From the NCBI RefSeq assembly GCF_000739735.1, contig NZ_BBJF01000011.1, positions 269,602 to 333,601 of the forward strand: a stretch of 64,000 nucleotides of DNA, read 5' to 3'. This document shows, in pieces, positions 45,269-53,397 of the stretch. A program made the translations under genes and the position numbers. Source of the DNA: Paraburkholderia ginsengisoli NBRC 100965. GTDB lineage: Bacteria > Pseudomonadota > Gammaproteobacteria > Burkholderiales > Burkholderiaceae. Positions within the stretch are counted from its first letter, which is position 1, and the number at the start of each line of letters is the position of its first letter. The notes below the pieces were generated by a model that saw only the letters and a list, made by a program, of their open reading frames with translations, did not search any database and was not told the DNA's origin.

Positions 45269-45337
45269 GAGTAGGCCGGATGTCTGTGGGTGTCTACGAG
45301 TGCCTGGCGAGTGACTGGTGAGTCACCGTGAAACGGT

Positions 45338-46399
45338 TCACGCATCGCGATTCGCAACGCCCGCCGAATCGAAGCTTGCCATTTCGTTGACGAACGCTGC
45401 GGCCGCGCGCAAGAGCGGCACCGCGAGCGCCGCGCCGGTGCCTTCGCCAAGACGCAGATCGAGCGACAGCAAGGGCAGCGCGCCGAAATGATCGAGCATG
45501 CGCCGGTGCCCCGCCTCGTTCGACGCATGCGCGAACACGCAATATTCGCGCACGTTCGGTGCGAGCGCATCGGCGACCAGCAACGCGGAGGTCGCGATGA
45601 AGCCGTCGACGAGGATCGTCATGCGCGCTTCGGCGGCCGCGAGATACGCGCCGGCCATCATCGCGATCTCGAAGCCGCCGAAGGTCGCGAGCACGTCGAG
45701 CGGTGCGACGGCCCCGGCATGATGCGCGAGCGCCGTCGCCAGCACGTTGCGCTTTTTCGCGAGCCCCGCGTTGTCGAGGCCGGTGCCGCGACCGACGCAT
45801 TCGTCGATCGGCAAGTTGCACAAGCGGCTCATCAGACACGCGGCCGACGACGTGTTCGCAATCCCCATCTCGCCAAAGCCGATCACGTTGGTGCCCAGCG
45901 CCGCGTGATGGCGCACGCGCGCCGCGCCCGCCCGCATCGCGGTGAGCGCTTGCGCGTGCGTCATCGCGGGTTCGTGCGCGAAGTTGCGGGTGCCGCTCGC
46001 CACCGGAATGTCGACGAGTCCGGCCGTCGACGGCAGCGGCGTCGCGATGCCCGCGTTGACCACTTCGAGTTCGAGGCCGGCAACCCGGCTCAACGCATTG
46101 ATCGCCGCGCCGCCCGCGAGAAAATTGGCGACCATCTGTGCGGTCACCGTTTGCGGATACGGGCTCACGCCTTCGGCGGCGATGCCGTGGTCGCCGGCGA
46201 ACACGATCATCGCGGGGCGCTGCACCGTCGGCTGCGTGTTGCGCTGGATCAGGCCCATCTGACGCGCGAGCGTTTCGAGCCGTCCCAGACTGCCGGGCGG
46301 CTTGGTCTTCGTATCGATGATGTGTTGCAGCTCGGCGCGCAGCGTCTGATCGAGCGGTGCGACTTCGGGTAAACCGGCCGGGCGTGGCGAGGAAGTCAT
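45338..46399 (-). CDS. cobT: Nicotinate-nucleotide--dimethylbenzimidazole phosphoribosyltransferase
   Basis: 353 aa; activates the lower-ligand base as alpha-ribazole phosphate. TKPPGSLGRLETLARQMG, FAGDHGIAAEGVSPYPQTVT, GFGEMGIANTSSAACL and GTGLDNAGLAKK are the family signatures; the catalytic glutamate is expected in the C-terminal part (LRLGEGTGAALAVPLL). I start at ATG 46399 by family alignment; the open frame runs to 46483. It lies 37 bases after btuD in the riboswitch-headed operon. Confidence 0.95.
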   Translation of the reverse strand: MTSSPRPAGLPEVAPLDQTLRAELQHIIDTKTKPPGSLGRLETLARQMGLIQRNTQPTVQRPAMIVFAGDHGIAAEGVSPYPQTVTAQMVANFLAGGAAINALSRVAGLELEVVNAGIATPLPSTAGLVDIPVASGTRNFAHEPAMTHAQALTAMRAGAARVRHHAALGTNVIGFGEMGIANTSSAACLMSRLCNLPIDECVGRGTGLDNAGLAKKRNVLATALAHHAGAVAPLDVLATFGGFEIAMMAGAYLAAAEARMTILVDGFIATSALLVADALAPNVREYCVFAHASNEAGHRRMLDHFGALPLLSLDLRLGEGTGAALAVPLLRAAAAFVNEMASFDSAGVANRDA

Positions 46400-46436
46400 A
46401 AGCGTAGTTTCAGGTGAGAGTGTTTGGGTCGAATGA

Positions 46437-47279
46437 TCATCCTGCCGGCGCGTCATTGCCGGCAGGCAATTCGTGACGCGCACGCGGCGCGGGAATCAGC
46501 GCCTCGTGTTCGCCGTCGCGAATCAGAATCAACGGATAGCCGAACGCACGGCTCGTCAATGTCGGCGTGAGCACGTCATGCACCGGACCGGCGTATGCGC
46601 CGCCCGCGCCGTCGAGCAGCAGCGCGTGCGTTGCGAAGCGGCGCGCGAGGTTCAGGTCATGGCACGAGAACATCACGGTACGGCGCGGCTCGTGCGTCCA
46701 TCCCGCCAGCGTTTCGAGACAGTCGATCTGATGATGCAGATCGAGATGCGACAACGGTTCGTCGAGCAGCAGCAGCGGCGCGTCCTGACACAACACCGCC
46801 GCCAGCGCGACGCGTTGACGCTCGCCGCCCGACAACGACAGCACGTCGCGCGCGGCGAACGTGGCGAGGCCCAGCAGGTCGAGCGCGTCGTGCGCCGCGG
46901 CGCGATCGGCGTCGCGCTCCCAACCCCAGCCGCTCAGATGCGGAAAGCGGTTCAGCGTGACGATGTCGAGCACGCTCGCGCTGAACGCGTCGGGTGCGCT
47001 TTGCGGCATCAGCGCGCGGCGCTGCGCGAGTGCCAGCGGCGGCCAGTCGGATAAGCGCACGCCATCCAGTTCGATGTGACCCGCCGCCGGCCGCAACAGA
47101 CCCGCGAGCGTGGACAGCAACGTCGTCTTGCCCGCCCCGTTCGGGCCCGCGACGCACCATATCTCGCCCGCGTAGAACGTGTGCGTGAATGCGTCGAGCA
47201 AGGTGCGCGAGCCGGCGCGCAAGGTCAGACGTTGCGCGCTGAGCGCCGCATGAGCGAGGTGGGAAGGGGCGTGCTTCAT
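46437..47279 (-). CDS. btuD: Cobalamin ABC transporter ATP-binding protein
   Basis: 280 aa. Walker A AGPNGAGKTTLLSTLAGL, signature LSLSGGERQRVALAAVL, Walker B APLLLLDEPLSHLDL and the switch histidine in SCHDLNLARRF are all present. The FecE/BtuD subfamily is supported by the preceding FecCD permease. ATG 47279 overlaps the btuC stop in an ATGA junction. The upstream open frame to 47723 is antisense-like residue content inside btuC and is not used. Confidence 0.93.
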   Translation of the reverse strand: MKHAPSHLAHAALSAQRLTLRAGSRTLLDAFTHTFYAGEIWCVAGPNGAGKTTLLSTLAGLLRPAAGHIELDGVRLSDWPPLALAQRRALMPQSAPDAFSASVLDIVTLNRFPHLSGWGWERDADRAAAHDALDLLGLATFAARDVLSLSGGERQRVALAAVLCQDAPLLLLDEPLSHLDLHHQIDCLETLAGWTHEPRRTVMFSCHDLNLARRFATHALLLDGAGGAYAGPVHDVLTPTLTSRAFGYPLILIRDGEHEALIPAPRARHELPAGNDAPAG

Positions 47280-48337
47280 CGGCGTGTGCGCAGCAGCATC
47301 CAGAGGAACACCGGTACACCGACGATCGACGTGATTACGCCGACCGGCAATTGCGCGGGCGCAATCACGGTGCGCGCAATCAGGTCCGCGCCCATCACCG
47401 CGACGCCGCCGCCGAGCGCGGCGGCCGGCAGCAGCATGCGCTGATCGTTGCCGAACGCGAGCCGCAACATATGCGGCACCACGAGGCCGACAAAGCCGAT
47501 GGTACCCGCCGTCGTCACCGCGGCGGCCGCCGCGAGCGACGCCACCAGATACACGCGCAACCGCAGCGGCTGCACCGCGACGCCCAACGCCTGGGCCGCC
47601 GCGTCGCCACGCAGCAGCACGTTCAGGCGCGGCGCGACCGGTACGATCGCCAGCAACGCGATGACCAGTGCGACGAGCGCGGTCCACGGCAGCGTGCCGC
47701 CGTTCAGGTCGCCGGTCAGCCAAAACAGCATGCCGCGCAAACGGCTATCGGGTGCGAGGTTGAGCAGCAGCGTGATCAGCGCGCCCCACCCCGCCGCGAT
47801 CACCGCGCCGGTCAGCAGCAAACGCGGCGACGTGTCCTGCGGTTCGCCGCGCCACAACTCGCGGCGCGCGAGGCCGAGCACCAACAGGATCGACACGAAG
47901 GCGCCGGCAAACGCGCTGGCGTCGACGATCCACCACGCGCTGCCGGCGATCATCGCCACCAGCGCGAAGCTCGCCGCGCCGCCCGACACGCCCAATATGT
48001 AGGGCTCGGCGAGCGGGTTGCGCAACAGCACCTGCAACAGCGCGCCGGCCAATGCGAGCAACGCGCCGCACGCGAAGCCGGCGAGCGCACGCGGCAAGCG
48101 CAGCGTGCGCACGATCTCGCTCGCAAGGTCCGTTGCGCCGTCGGGCGACGCGTGCAATACGTGCGCCGGCAGTAACGCCGTCAGCACGCGCGACGGCGCG
48201 AGCGACACGCTGCCCAATGCGAGCGACGCCATCAGTACCGCCAGCGCGATCACCGCAAGCGCGAGCCAGATCGCGGCCGCACGCTTCGCGCTCATCACAC
48301 GCGCGGCGACGGGAAGCGAATGCGCGTGGCGGTTCAT
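47276..48337 (-). CDS. btuC: Cobalamin ABC transporter permease (FecCD family)
   Basis: 353 aa with about ten membrane helices. AAIWLALAVIALAVLMASLA begins the first; RLPRALAGFACGALLALAGA-LLQVLLRNPLAEPYILGVSG is the FecCD signature; GFVGLVVPHMLRLAFG and GADLIARTV form the coupling region that meets BtuD. It starts 27 bases downstream of btuB. Together with BtuD and BtuF it moves cobalamin across the inner membrane. Confidence 0.94.
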   Translation of the reverse strand: MNRHAHSLPVAARVMSAKRAAAIWLALAVIALAVLMASLALGSVSLAPSRVLTALLPAHVLHASPDGATDLASEIVRTLRLPRALAGFACGALLALAGALLQVLLRNPLAEPYILGVSGGAASFALVAMIAGSAWWIVDASAFAGAFVSILLVLGLARRELWRGEPQDTSPRLLLTGAVIAAGWGALITLLLNLAPDSRLRGMLFWLTGDLNGGTLPWTALVALVIALLAIVPVAPRLNVLLRGDAAAQALGVAVQPLRLRVYLVASLAAAAAVTTAGTIGFVGLVVPHMLRLAFGNDQRMLLPAAALGGGVAVMGADLIARTVIAPAQLPVGVITSIVGVPVFLWMLLRTRR

Positions 48338-48364
48338 TCGCGCGATCTCAACGCGGCGCAGCCA

Positions 48365-50227
48365 TTACTGCTGCTGCCAACCGATCGTGACATACGCACC
48401 GCGCCCCGGCGAGTTATACGAGTAGGCCGTTTCATAGTCCTTGTCGAACAGGTTCTGGATTTGCGCGGTCATGTACCACGCTTTCGTGATGTTGTAGCGC
48501 GCCGACAGATTGACGACGCCGTAGCCGCCGAGCTTGCCGCTGCTGTCCTCACGCGGACCGCTCACAATCCACTCGCCGCCGACGCGCCAGTCCGCGATGC
48601 TGCGATTCACCGTGAGCGAACCGAAACGCCGCGCGCGTCGCACGAGGTCGACATCGTTGTCGAGGTCGACGGGATTTTGCAGCGTCAGCGACGCGCGCAC
48701 GTCCGTCTTGCCGACATGTCCGCTCCACGATCCTTCGAGCCCCTGCACCTTCGCGCGGCCGACGTTCTCGGCCAGATAGATGCCGGGCGTCACCTGCGCG
48801 TAGTCGATCAGATTCGAATAGCGCGTCTGGAATGCGCTCAGACGCATCACGCCGAGCGCGTTCGACGCGTACTGCAACGCTGCTTCGATCGAGTGGCTGC
48901 GCTCCGGCTGGATCGACGGATTGCCGCTGATCGGATAGTACAGATCGTCGAAGCTCGGCGCGCGGAACGAATCCGAATAGCTTGCGGTTGCCTTCCAGTG
49001 TTCGGTGATGTCGAAACCGTAGCCGAGATAGTAACTGTTCGCTCCGCCGAAATCGGAGTACTGGTCGCGCCGCACGTTGGCCTGAATCTGGTTGCGCCCG
49101 AAGCGTCCCGTATAGCCGACGAAGCCCGAATCGACATGACGGTCGGGCGCGGCGAACGTGTCGGAGTCGAGGCTCTGATCGAGATGCTCGTAGCCGACCT
49201 GCAATTTCTGCTGTGCGGCGAACGCGAAATCGTTCTGCCAGGTGTACTGGCGATTGTCGGTATCGAAGCGGCCGTTGTAGATGCCGTTGGTCTTCGACAC
49301 GCTGCGGTCGTCGCCCTCGGAGACGATGAAGTGCGTGGTCCACCAGTCGGTCAGCTTGCCGTTCGCGAACACCGACGCCTGGCGCACCTTGCTGTACAGG
49401 TTGTTCAGATCGGTCGGCACGCCGTACGCGTTGTCGTAACTGTTGTTGCCGTTCGACTGGAAATAGCTGGCGCCCGCGTCCCATTTGTCATTGAACTTGT
49501 GACGCAACGACGCCGAGACGCTCTCGTTCAGATAGCCGTTGGCATTCGGGTTGGCGCCGGGTGCCTGCTGTGGATCGAGCGACGAGAAGCCGTCGTCCTT
49601 CGACCGCGCGAGCGAAATGCTGAAGGTCGTGCGGCCGTCTTTATCGAGCGCGCCGTTCACGCCCGCCTGCTGCGTCTGCGTGTGATAGCTGCCGTAGCCC
49701 ACCGAAAAATTGAAACGCGGCGGATGATTACCACCGTCCTTCGTGAACACCTGCACCACGCCGCCGATCGCACCCGATCCGTACAACGCGGACACGTTGC
49801 CGTTCACCACTTCGACACGATCGATCTGGTCGAGCGGAATCTGCGCGAGTTGCGGCGCGCCGAGACTCACCGAATCGACGCGCACGCCGTCGATCAGCAA
49901 CAGCGATTGCGTCGTCGACGCGCCGCGCAAATAGAGGCTCGCCGTCGAACCGGGACCACCCGTACGCGAGATTTGCGCACCGGGCGCGAGTTGCAGCAGG
50001 CCGGGCAAGTCGGTCGCGGTGGTGTCGGCGAGATCCTGCTGATCGAACAGCGAGGTCTGCGGGATCGCGTCGGCGAGCGCTTGCGGTCCGCGTTCGGCGG
50101 TCACGACGACCGGCGACAAGGTGGTGGATGCCGATGAAGCCGACGACGAATCCGTAGTTTGCGCGTGCACGACGAGCGGCAAACCCGCAAAAACGAACAG
50201 CGTCGCGCGGGCGATGGGGGACAACAT
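48365..50227 (-). CDS. btuB: TonB-dependent vitamin B12 receptor
   Basis: 620 aa. A signal peptide (IARATLFVFAGLPLVVHAQ) is followed by a serine-rich spacer and a TonB-box-like LSPVVVTAER. The plug domain contains STASLYLRGASTTQSLLLID and GSGAIGGVVQVFTK. A 22-strand-type barrel fills the rest, with TonB-receptor motifs SYSDSFRAPSFDDLYYP and NPSIQPERSHSIE. The C-terminus is YVTIGWQQQ, lacking the usual final aromatic. I start at ATG 50227 with AGGA ten bases upstream; 57 bases of upstream frame lack signal-like content. A cobalamin riboswitch lies about 105 bases upstream on the same strand. Confidence 0.95.
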   Translation of the reverse strand: MLSPIARATLFVFAGLPLVVHAQTTDSSSASSASTTLSPVVVTAERGPQALADAIPQTSLFDQQDLADTTATDLPGLLQLAPGAQISRTGGPGSTASLYLRGASTTQSLLLIDGVRVDSVSLGAPQLAQIPLDQIDRVEVVNGNVSALYGSGAIGGVVQVFTKDGGNHPPRFNFSVGYGSYHTQTQQAGVNGALDKDGRTTFSISLARSKDDGFSSLDPQQAPGANPNANGYLNESVSASLRHKFNDKWDAGASYFQSNGNNSYDNAYGVPTDLNNLYSKVRQASVFANGKLTDWWTTHFIVSEGDDRSVSKTNGIYNGRFDTDNRQYTWQNDFAFAAQQKLQVGYEHLDQSLDSDTFAAPDRHVDSGFVGYTGRFGRNQIQANVRRDQYSDFGGANSYYLGYGFDITEHWKATASYSDSFRAPSFDDLYYPISGNPSIQPERSHSIEAALQYASNALGVMRLSAFQTRYSNLIDYAQVTPGIYLAENVGRAKVQGLEGSWSGHVGKTDVRASLTLQNPVDLDNDVDLVRRARRFGSLTVNRSIADWRVGGEWIVSGPREDSSGKLGGYGVVNLSARYNITKAWYMTAQIQNLFDKDYETAYSYNSPGRGAYVTIGWQQQ

Positions 50228-50786
50228 GAGATGACGATTCCTGTGGATAGCTCGCGCGGCCCGCTTCCCCGCAGGCCGATGCATAACGAAGCGCCCACGC
50301 TTTTAACGTTTTCGCGGGGGATGTGCCTCTCCCTCTGGCCGGTATCCGGGCTGACGACGGATCGATCCCGCCTTCCCACGCGTGACGCGCAGTGGCACAC
50401 TCGCATGTTGAACTTCAGGCACGCGATCAGGATCGACCTGCATGACGAATGCGGTCGCTTACCGTTGCGGGGGCAGCGCAGGTTCGCGCGTTCATCGGAT
50501 GAACAGCGCGTCCTGCTTCCCGTTTAACTGCGCGCACTGTGGACAAGCGCGCGCGGGCACCAGAGTGCCGGCAGTTTAGGAGCGGCCTCGAAGGGCGTCA
50601 AGGAAGGTCAAACCGTGTGCAATCTGTTCTGTTAAGTGCAGGTTATTGTCCGATGGGCGAGTACTTTTTCGTCATACGGTCGAGAAAAGCCTGCACATTG
50701 CGCGGTTGTTACGTCTCGAAACGAGACAATTGTCGGAACCTGCAATATTCCGCGCTAAAATGCGATGTCTTTAGAGGACGCAGCAC
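50228..50786. other. Divergent btuB / zapB-like intergenic region
   Basis: 559 bases. The left part is the btuB leader with the cobalamin riboswitch (50333-50565 on the minus strand). The right part must carry the promoter of the zapB-like/zapA/6S unit; a perfect inverted repeat GTCTCG-AAA-CGAGAC is at 50713-50727 and a TAAAAT at 50756-50761 is a possible -10. No gene is seen. Confidence 0.6.
50333..50565 (-). ncRNA. Cobalamin riboswitch in the btuB leader
   Basis: Read on the minus strand, the leader shows all the familiar adenosylcobalamin-aptamer blocks in order. The B12-box core GCTGCCCCCGCAACGGTAA is at 50477-50459, the conserved GTGCCACTG at 50398-50390, GGGAAGGC at 50377-50370 and AGCCCGGATACCGGCC at 50352-50337. 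CTCTGG (50565-50560) and CCAGAG (50338-50333) can pair as the closing P1 stem. No T-run terminator is seen between it and the ATG, so control is probably at translation start or by Rho. It should repress btuB-btuC-btuD-cobT-cobS-cobC when B12 is plentiful. Confidence 0.95.
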
Positions 50787-51143
50787 ATGCTCACCGAACT
50801 CGAATCACTCTCACAGAACATCGGCAAGCTGATTGCGATCAGCCAGCGCCACAATGAAGCGCGGCTCGCGCTCGAAGAGCAGCTCGCCCAATCGCGGGCC
50901 GAGGCAGAAGCCACGCGCACGGAACTTGCGATACTGCGCGAAGAGCGCGATACGCTGCAAGCGGAACGCGACGCGCTGTCCGCCAAGATCGACGACGCTC
51001 AGGTGCGCCTGAATGCCATTCTCGAGAAACTGCCGCGGGCTCGCACGAGCAGCGAACCGGACAACCAGCTCGATCTGCTCGAGCCCGTTCAGGACGCCGC
51101 CGAGGCGGAGAGCGACGTTACCCGCCACGGAGAAAACGCATGA
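50787..51143 (+). CDS. ZapB-like coiled-coil protein
   Basis: 118 aa. Residues about 10-85 are an unbroken heptad-rich coiled coil (RLALEEQLAQSRAEAEATRT; ELAILREERDTLQAERDALS) and the C-terminal 30 residues are acidic and probably disordered. It resembles the short DUF904/ZapB-type or TIGR02449 proteins encoded just before zapA in beta- and gammaproteobacteria. The role is inferred: a partner of the Z-ring. AGAGGA precedes ATG 50787. The last four bases overlap zapA (ATGA). Confidence 0.72.
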   Translation: MLTELESLSQNIGKLIAISQRHNEARLALEEQLAQSRAEAEATRTELAILREERDTLQAERDALSAKIDDAQVRLNAILEKLPRARTSSEPDNQLDLLEPVQDAAEAESDVTRHGENA

Positions 51144-51454
51144 CCACCAAGCAGATCGAAGTATCGATTCTCGACGTGCCCTATCGCCTCGCGTGCTCGC
51201 CGGAAACGGAAGGCGCGCTGCTCGAAGCGGTCGCACGCGTGGACGCCGAAATGTCGAAGATCCGCAATAACAGCAACGTGCGCGGCACGGATCGCATTGC
51301 TGTCATGGCTGCGCTGTCGCTGGCATCGGAACTGCTTAAGCTGCAATCGAGCGTAAGACACGGAGAAGCATTTCCCGCAGAGGAAATCCGGCGTACAATG
51401 CATCAAATGAACGAACAACTGGGTACTGTGATTCAGCAGTACAGCATGCAGTAA
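51140..51454 (+). CDS. zapA: Cell division protein ZapA
   Basis: 104 aa; binds and bundles FtsZ protofilaments. It opens QIEVSILDVPYRLACSPETE, followed by a central LLEAVARVDAEMSKIRNNSN, the RIAVMAALSLASELLKLQ helix of the ZapA core, and a C-terminal coiled coil (RTMHQMNEQLGTVIQQ). It overlaps the coiled-coil gene upstream by four bases and lies just before 6S RNA, the common zapA-ssrS order. Confidence 0.94.
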   Translation: MTTKQIEVSILDVPYRLACSPETEGALLEAVARVDAEMSKIRNNSNVRGTDRIAVMAALSLASELLKLQSSVRHGEAFPAEEIRRTMHQMNEQLGTVIQQYSMQ

Positions 51455-51579
51455 GTCAGCATCTGTCGGCCGGTCCAGAGATCGGCTGCCGATTCAAACG
51501 AAGCGAAGTTAAAAGCATGTGCACGAGCAAGTCTCGGCAAACGTTTGAGTTCTATCGTTTAAGCTTCATCGGTTTAGCT

Positions 51580-51757
51580 TCCCTGCCTGGTTCGCCAAGG
51601 TCATATATTCCTTGAACCAATGCCATGTGCACGGTTGCGGAAATTTGTAGCACGGGTGTGCGCGTCACTCTGTCTGATGTACCCGAAGTGTTGCTAACTG
51701 CGACCAATTCTGAACCCCCGGTTCAGGATGCCGGCCTAGCGGCTAAGGCGGGGACCT
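51580..51757 (+). ncRNA. ssrS: 6S RNA
   Basis: A region of about 178 bases with 6S hallmarks. The 5' end CCCTGCCT (from 51581) can pair with AGGCGGGG (51746-51753) to close the molecule. The 5' arm contains GGTTCGCCAAGG and CCTTGAACC; the 3' arm contains CTGAACCCCCGGTTCAGGATGCC hairpin sequence and GCGACCAA before it, as in proteobacterial 6S. The place directly after zapA is the standard one, and a Rho-independent terminator follows at 51765-51797. 6S RNA binds sigma70 RNA polymerase and is a template for short product RNAs. Exact ends are estimates, and an overlapping open frame (51625-51888) is not credible. Confidence 0.85.
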
Positions 51758-51764
51758 TATCTAG

Positions 51765-51797
51765 AACGGCATCGGACTTCGGTTCGATGCCGTTTTT
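51765..51797 (+). terminator. Terminator after 6S RNA
   Basis: Stem AACGGCATCG / CGATGCCGTT with loop GACTTCGGTT, followed by TTT. Confidence 0.85.
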
Positions 51798-51872
51798 CTT
51801 TGTGCGTCCGCTGAATGTCTCGCAGGCTGCGATTTTTTCACATCGTCCAACCTCTAACGTTCAATTCGATTC

Positions 51873-52331
51873 ATGCGCTACTGGCTAATGAAGTCCGAAC
51901 CGGACGAGGCGAGCATCGACCATCTCGCCCACGCGCCGCATCGCACCCTGCCGTGGACCGGCGTGCGCAATTACCAGGCGCGCAACTTCATGCGCGACAT
52001 GATGCAGGTCGGCGACGGCGTGCTGTTCTATCACTCGAGCTGTCCCGAGCCCGGCATCGCGGGGCTGGCGGAAGTGTCGTCTACCGTGTACCCCGATCCG
52101 ACCCAGTTCGACAAAAAGAGCCCGTACTACGACGCGAAATCGTCGCAGGAGACGCCGCGCTGGCTGCTGGTCGATGTGGTGTTCAAGAAGAAGCTCCCGT
52201 TGATTCCGCTGGCCACGTTGCGCGAGCATCCGGAGTTGCAGGACATGCGCGTGCTCGCCAAAGGCAATCGCCTGTCGATCACGCCCGTGACCGAAGCCGA
52301 GTGGCGCTTCATCACCACACGACTGGTTTGA
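51873..52331 (+). CDS. EVE-domain protein
   Basis: 152 aa, a single EVE domain (PUA-like fold). It begins YWLMKSEPDEASIDHL, then WTGVRNYQARNFMRDMMQVG and DGVLFYHSSCPEPGIAGLAE, ending with LAKGNRLSITPVTEAEWRFI. EVE domains bind modified bases in DNA or RNA and, when fused to restriction-type enzymes, act in phage defence; the free-standing form is a widespread housekeeping protein of unclear role. It follows 6S RNA by about 115 bases, where gammaproteobacteria have ygfA instead. No nuclease gene is nearby. Confidence 0.93.
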   Translation: MRYWLMKSEPDEASIDHLAHAPHRTLPWTGVRNYQARNFMRDMMQVGDGVLFYHSSCPEPGIAGLAEVSSTVYPDPTQFDKKSPYYDAKSSQETPRWLLVDVVFKKKLPLIPLATLREHPELQDMRVLAKGNRLSITPVTEAEWRFITTRLV

Positions 52332-52566
52332 CGAATCAGCGGCGGCTGCGTGAAACGCATCGCGTGGGACGAGACTTCGTGTCTAATGGGCAACGTCAAA
52401 TTAGGGAACCAAGCTCTGGTTACAAGCGCCTAACAGCCGCACCAATAAGCGCCTCAGCAGCACCAGCAGAATGCACAAGTGAATGGCAAACGCCATGCCA
52501 TTGGCCAACCACTGCACGGCGTTCGCGCCATTCGTGCACAACCCTGTTCAAGCAAGGAGTCCAGCA

Positions 52567-53298
52567 ATGCCGAATAGAACCGCACGGGCACTCGCACTCG
52601 CTCTCGTCTGCACCGCGCCTGTCGTACTCGCACTCACCCCGGCGATGGCTCGCGCACAAGGCGTCATGCAGGCTCAACCGTCGGGCGTCCTGTCGTTGAA
52701 CGCCCAGGCGAGCGCGGAAGTCCCGCAAGACGTTGTCGATATCACGTTGTTTTACGAGCAGGAAGCGAGCGATCCGTCCGCGCTCACGGCCACGTTGAAT
52801 CAGCGCGCCGACGCGGCGCTGCAAAAAGCCAAGGGCGTCAGCGGCGTGACGGCCCGCACGGGTTCGTTCGCCATCTTCCCGTCCACCGATCGTGACGGGC
52901 GCATTTCCGCGTGGCGCGGCCGCACGGAAGTCGTACTCGAATCGCACGACTTCGCCGCGGCGTCGAAGCTTGCGGGACAAATGGGATCGGTCATGCAGGT
53001 CGGCAACGTGCAGTTCTCGCTGTCGCCGGAAGCGCAACGCGCCGCCGAACAGAAGCTGACCGGCGAAGCGATCCGCTCGTTCCGCGAACAGGCGGCGTCG
53101 TCGGCGCAGGCGTTCGGCTTCAGCGGCTATTCGATCCGCGAGGTCAACGTGAATCATGGCGGCGTGATGCCGCGTCCGATGATGATGATGAGCGCACGCG
53201 CAATGAGCGCCGACGCGAAGACGATGGCGCCGATGCCGCTCGAAGGCGGCACGTCGACGGTGACGGTCAACGTGTCGGGTTCGGTGCAGATGAAGTAA
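52567..53298 (+). CDS. SIMPL-domain (DUF541) periplasmic protein
   Basis: 243 aa. A signal peptide (ALALALVCTAPVVLALTPAM, then ARAQG) is followed by the SIMPL fold: GVLSLNAQASAEVPQDVVDI, then VTARTGSFAIFP and WRGRTEVVLES, with a C-terminal TSTVTVNVSGSVQMK. A methionine-rich run near residues 207-215 (MPRPMMMMSARAM) is unusual and might bind copper or be chance. Related proteins (BP26/OMP28, YggE) are periplasmic, with stress roles suggested. ATG 52567 has AAGGAG eight bases before it; the upstream frame to 52483 is discarded. Confidence 0.9.
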   Translation: MPNRTARALALALVCTAPVVLALTPAMARAQGVMQAQPSGVLSLNAQASAEVPQDVVDITLFYEQEASDPSALTATLNQRADAALQKAKGVSGVTARTGSFAIFPSTDRDGRISAWRGRTEVVLESHDFAAASKLAGQMGSVMQVGNVQFSLSPEAQRAAEQKLTGEAIRSFREQAASSAQAFGFSGYSIREVNVNHGGVMPRPMMMMSARAMSADAKTMAPMPLEGGTSTVTVNVSGSVQMK

Positions 53299-53337
53299 CG
53301 CGCACCGCTTGTGCGTTAAACACCTCCGCTGCAAAAG

Positions 53338-53366
53338 AAAACGCCACGGCATGCCGTGGCGTTTTT
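53338..53366. terminator. Bidirectional terminator between SIMPL gene and lgt
   Basis: Perfect palindrome AAAACGCCACGGC / GCCGTGGCGTTTT with almost no loop, flanked by A-run and T-run, between converging genes. Confidence 0.87.
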
Positions 53367-53397
53367 CATGAGGCGCTCGCTACGATAACCGTAGCGC

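Larger units (their letters stand above)
51455..51872. other. Intergenic region between zapA and EVE gene, carrying 6S RNA
   Basis: 418 bases. The first 125 bases show no gene; CGTTTGAGTTC and CGGTTTAGC there may belong to a 6S promoter but their spacing is poor. The rest holds the 6S RNA and its terminator. Confidence 0.6.

Noticed and set aside
51625..51888. 87-codon open frame in the 6S RNA region
   Set aside because: It lies across the 6S RNA and its terminator, has no ribosome site and its translation has no family features.
51873..52331. EVE-domain protein as part of a defence system
   Set aside because: No nuclease, methyltransferase or other defence gene is adjacent; neighbours are 6S RNA and a SIMPL protein.
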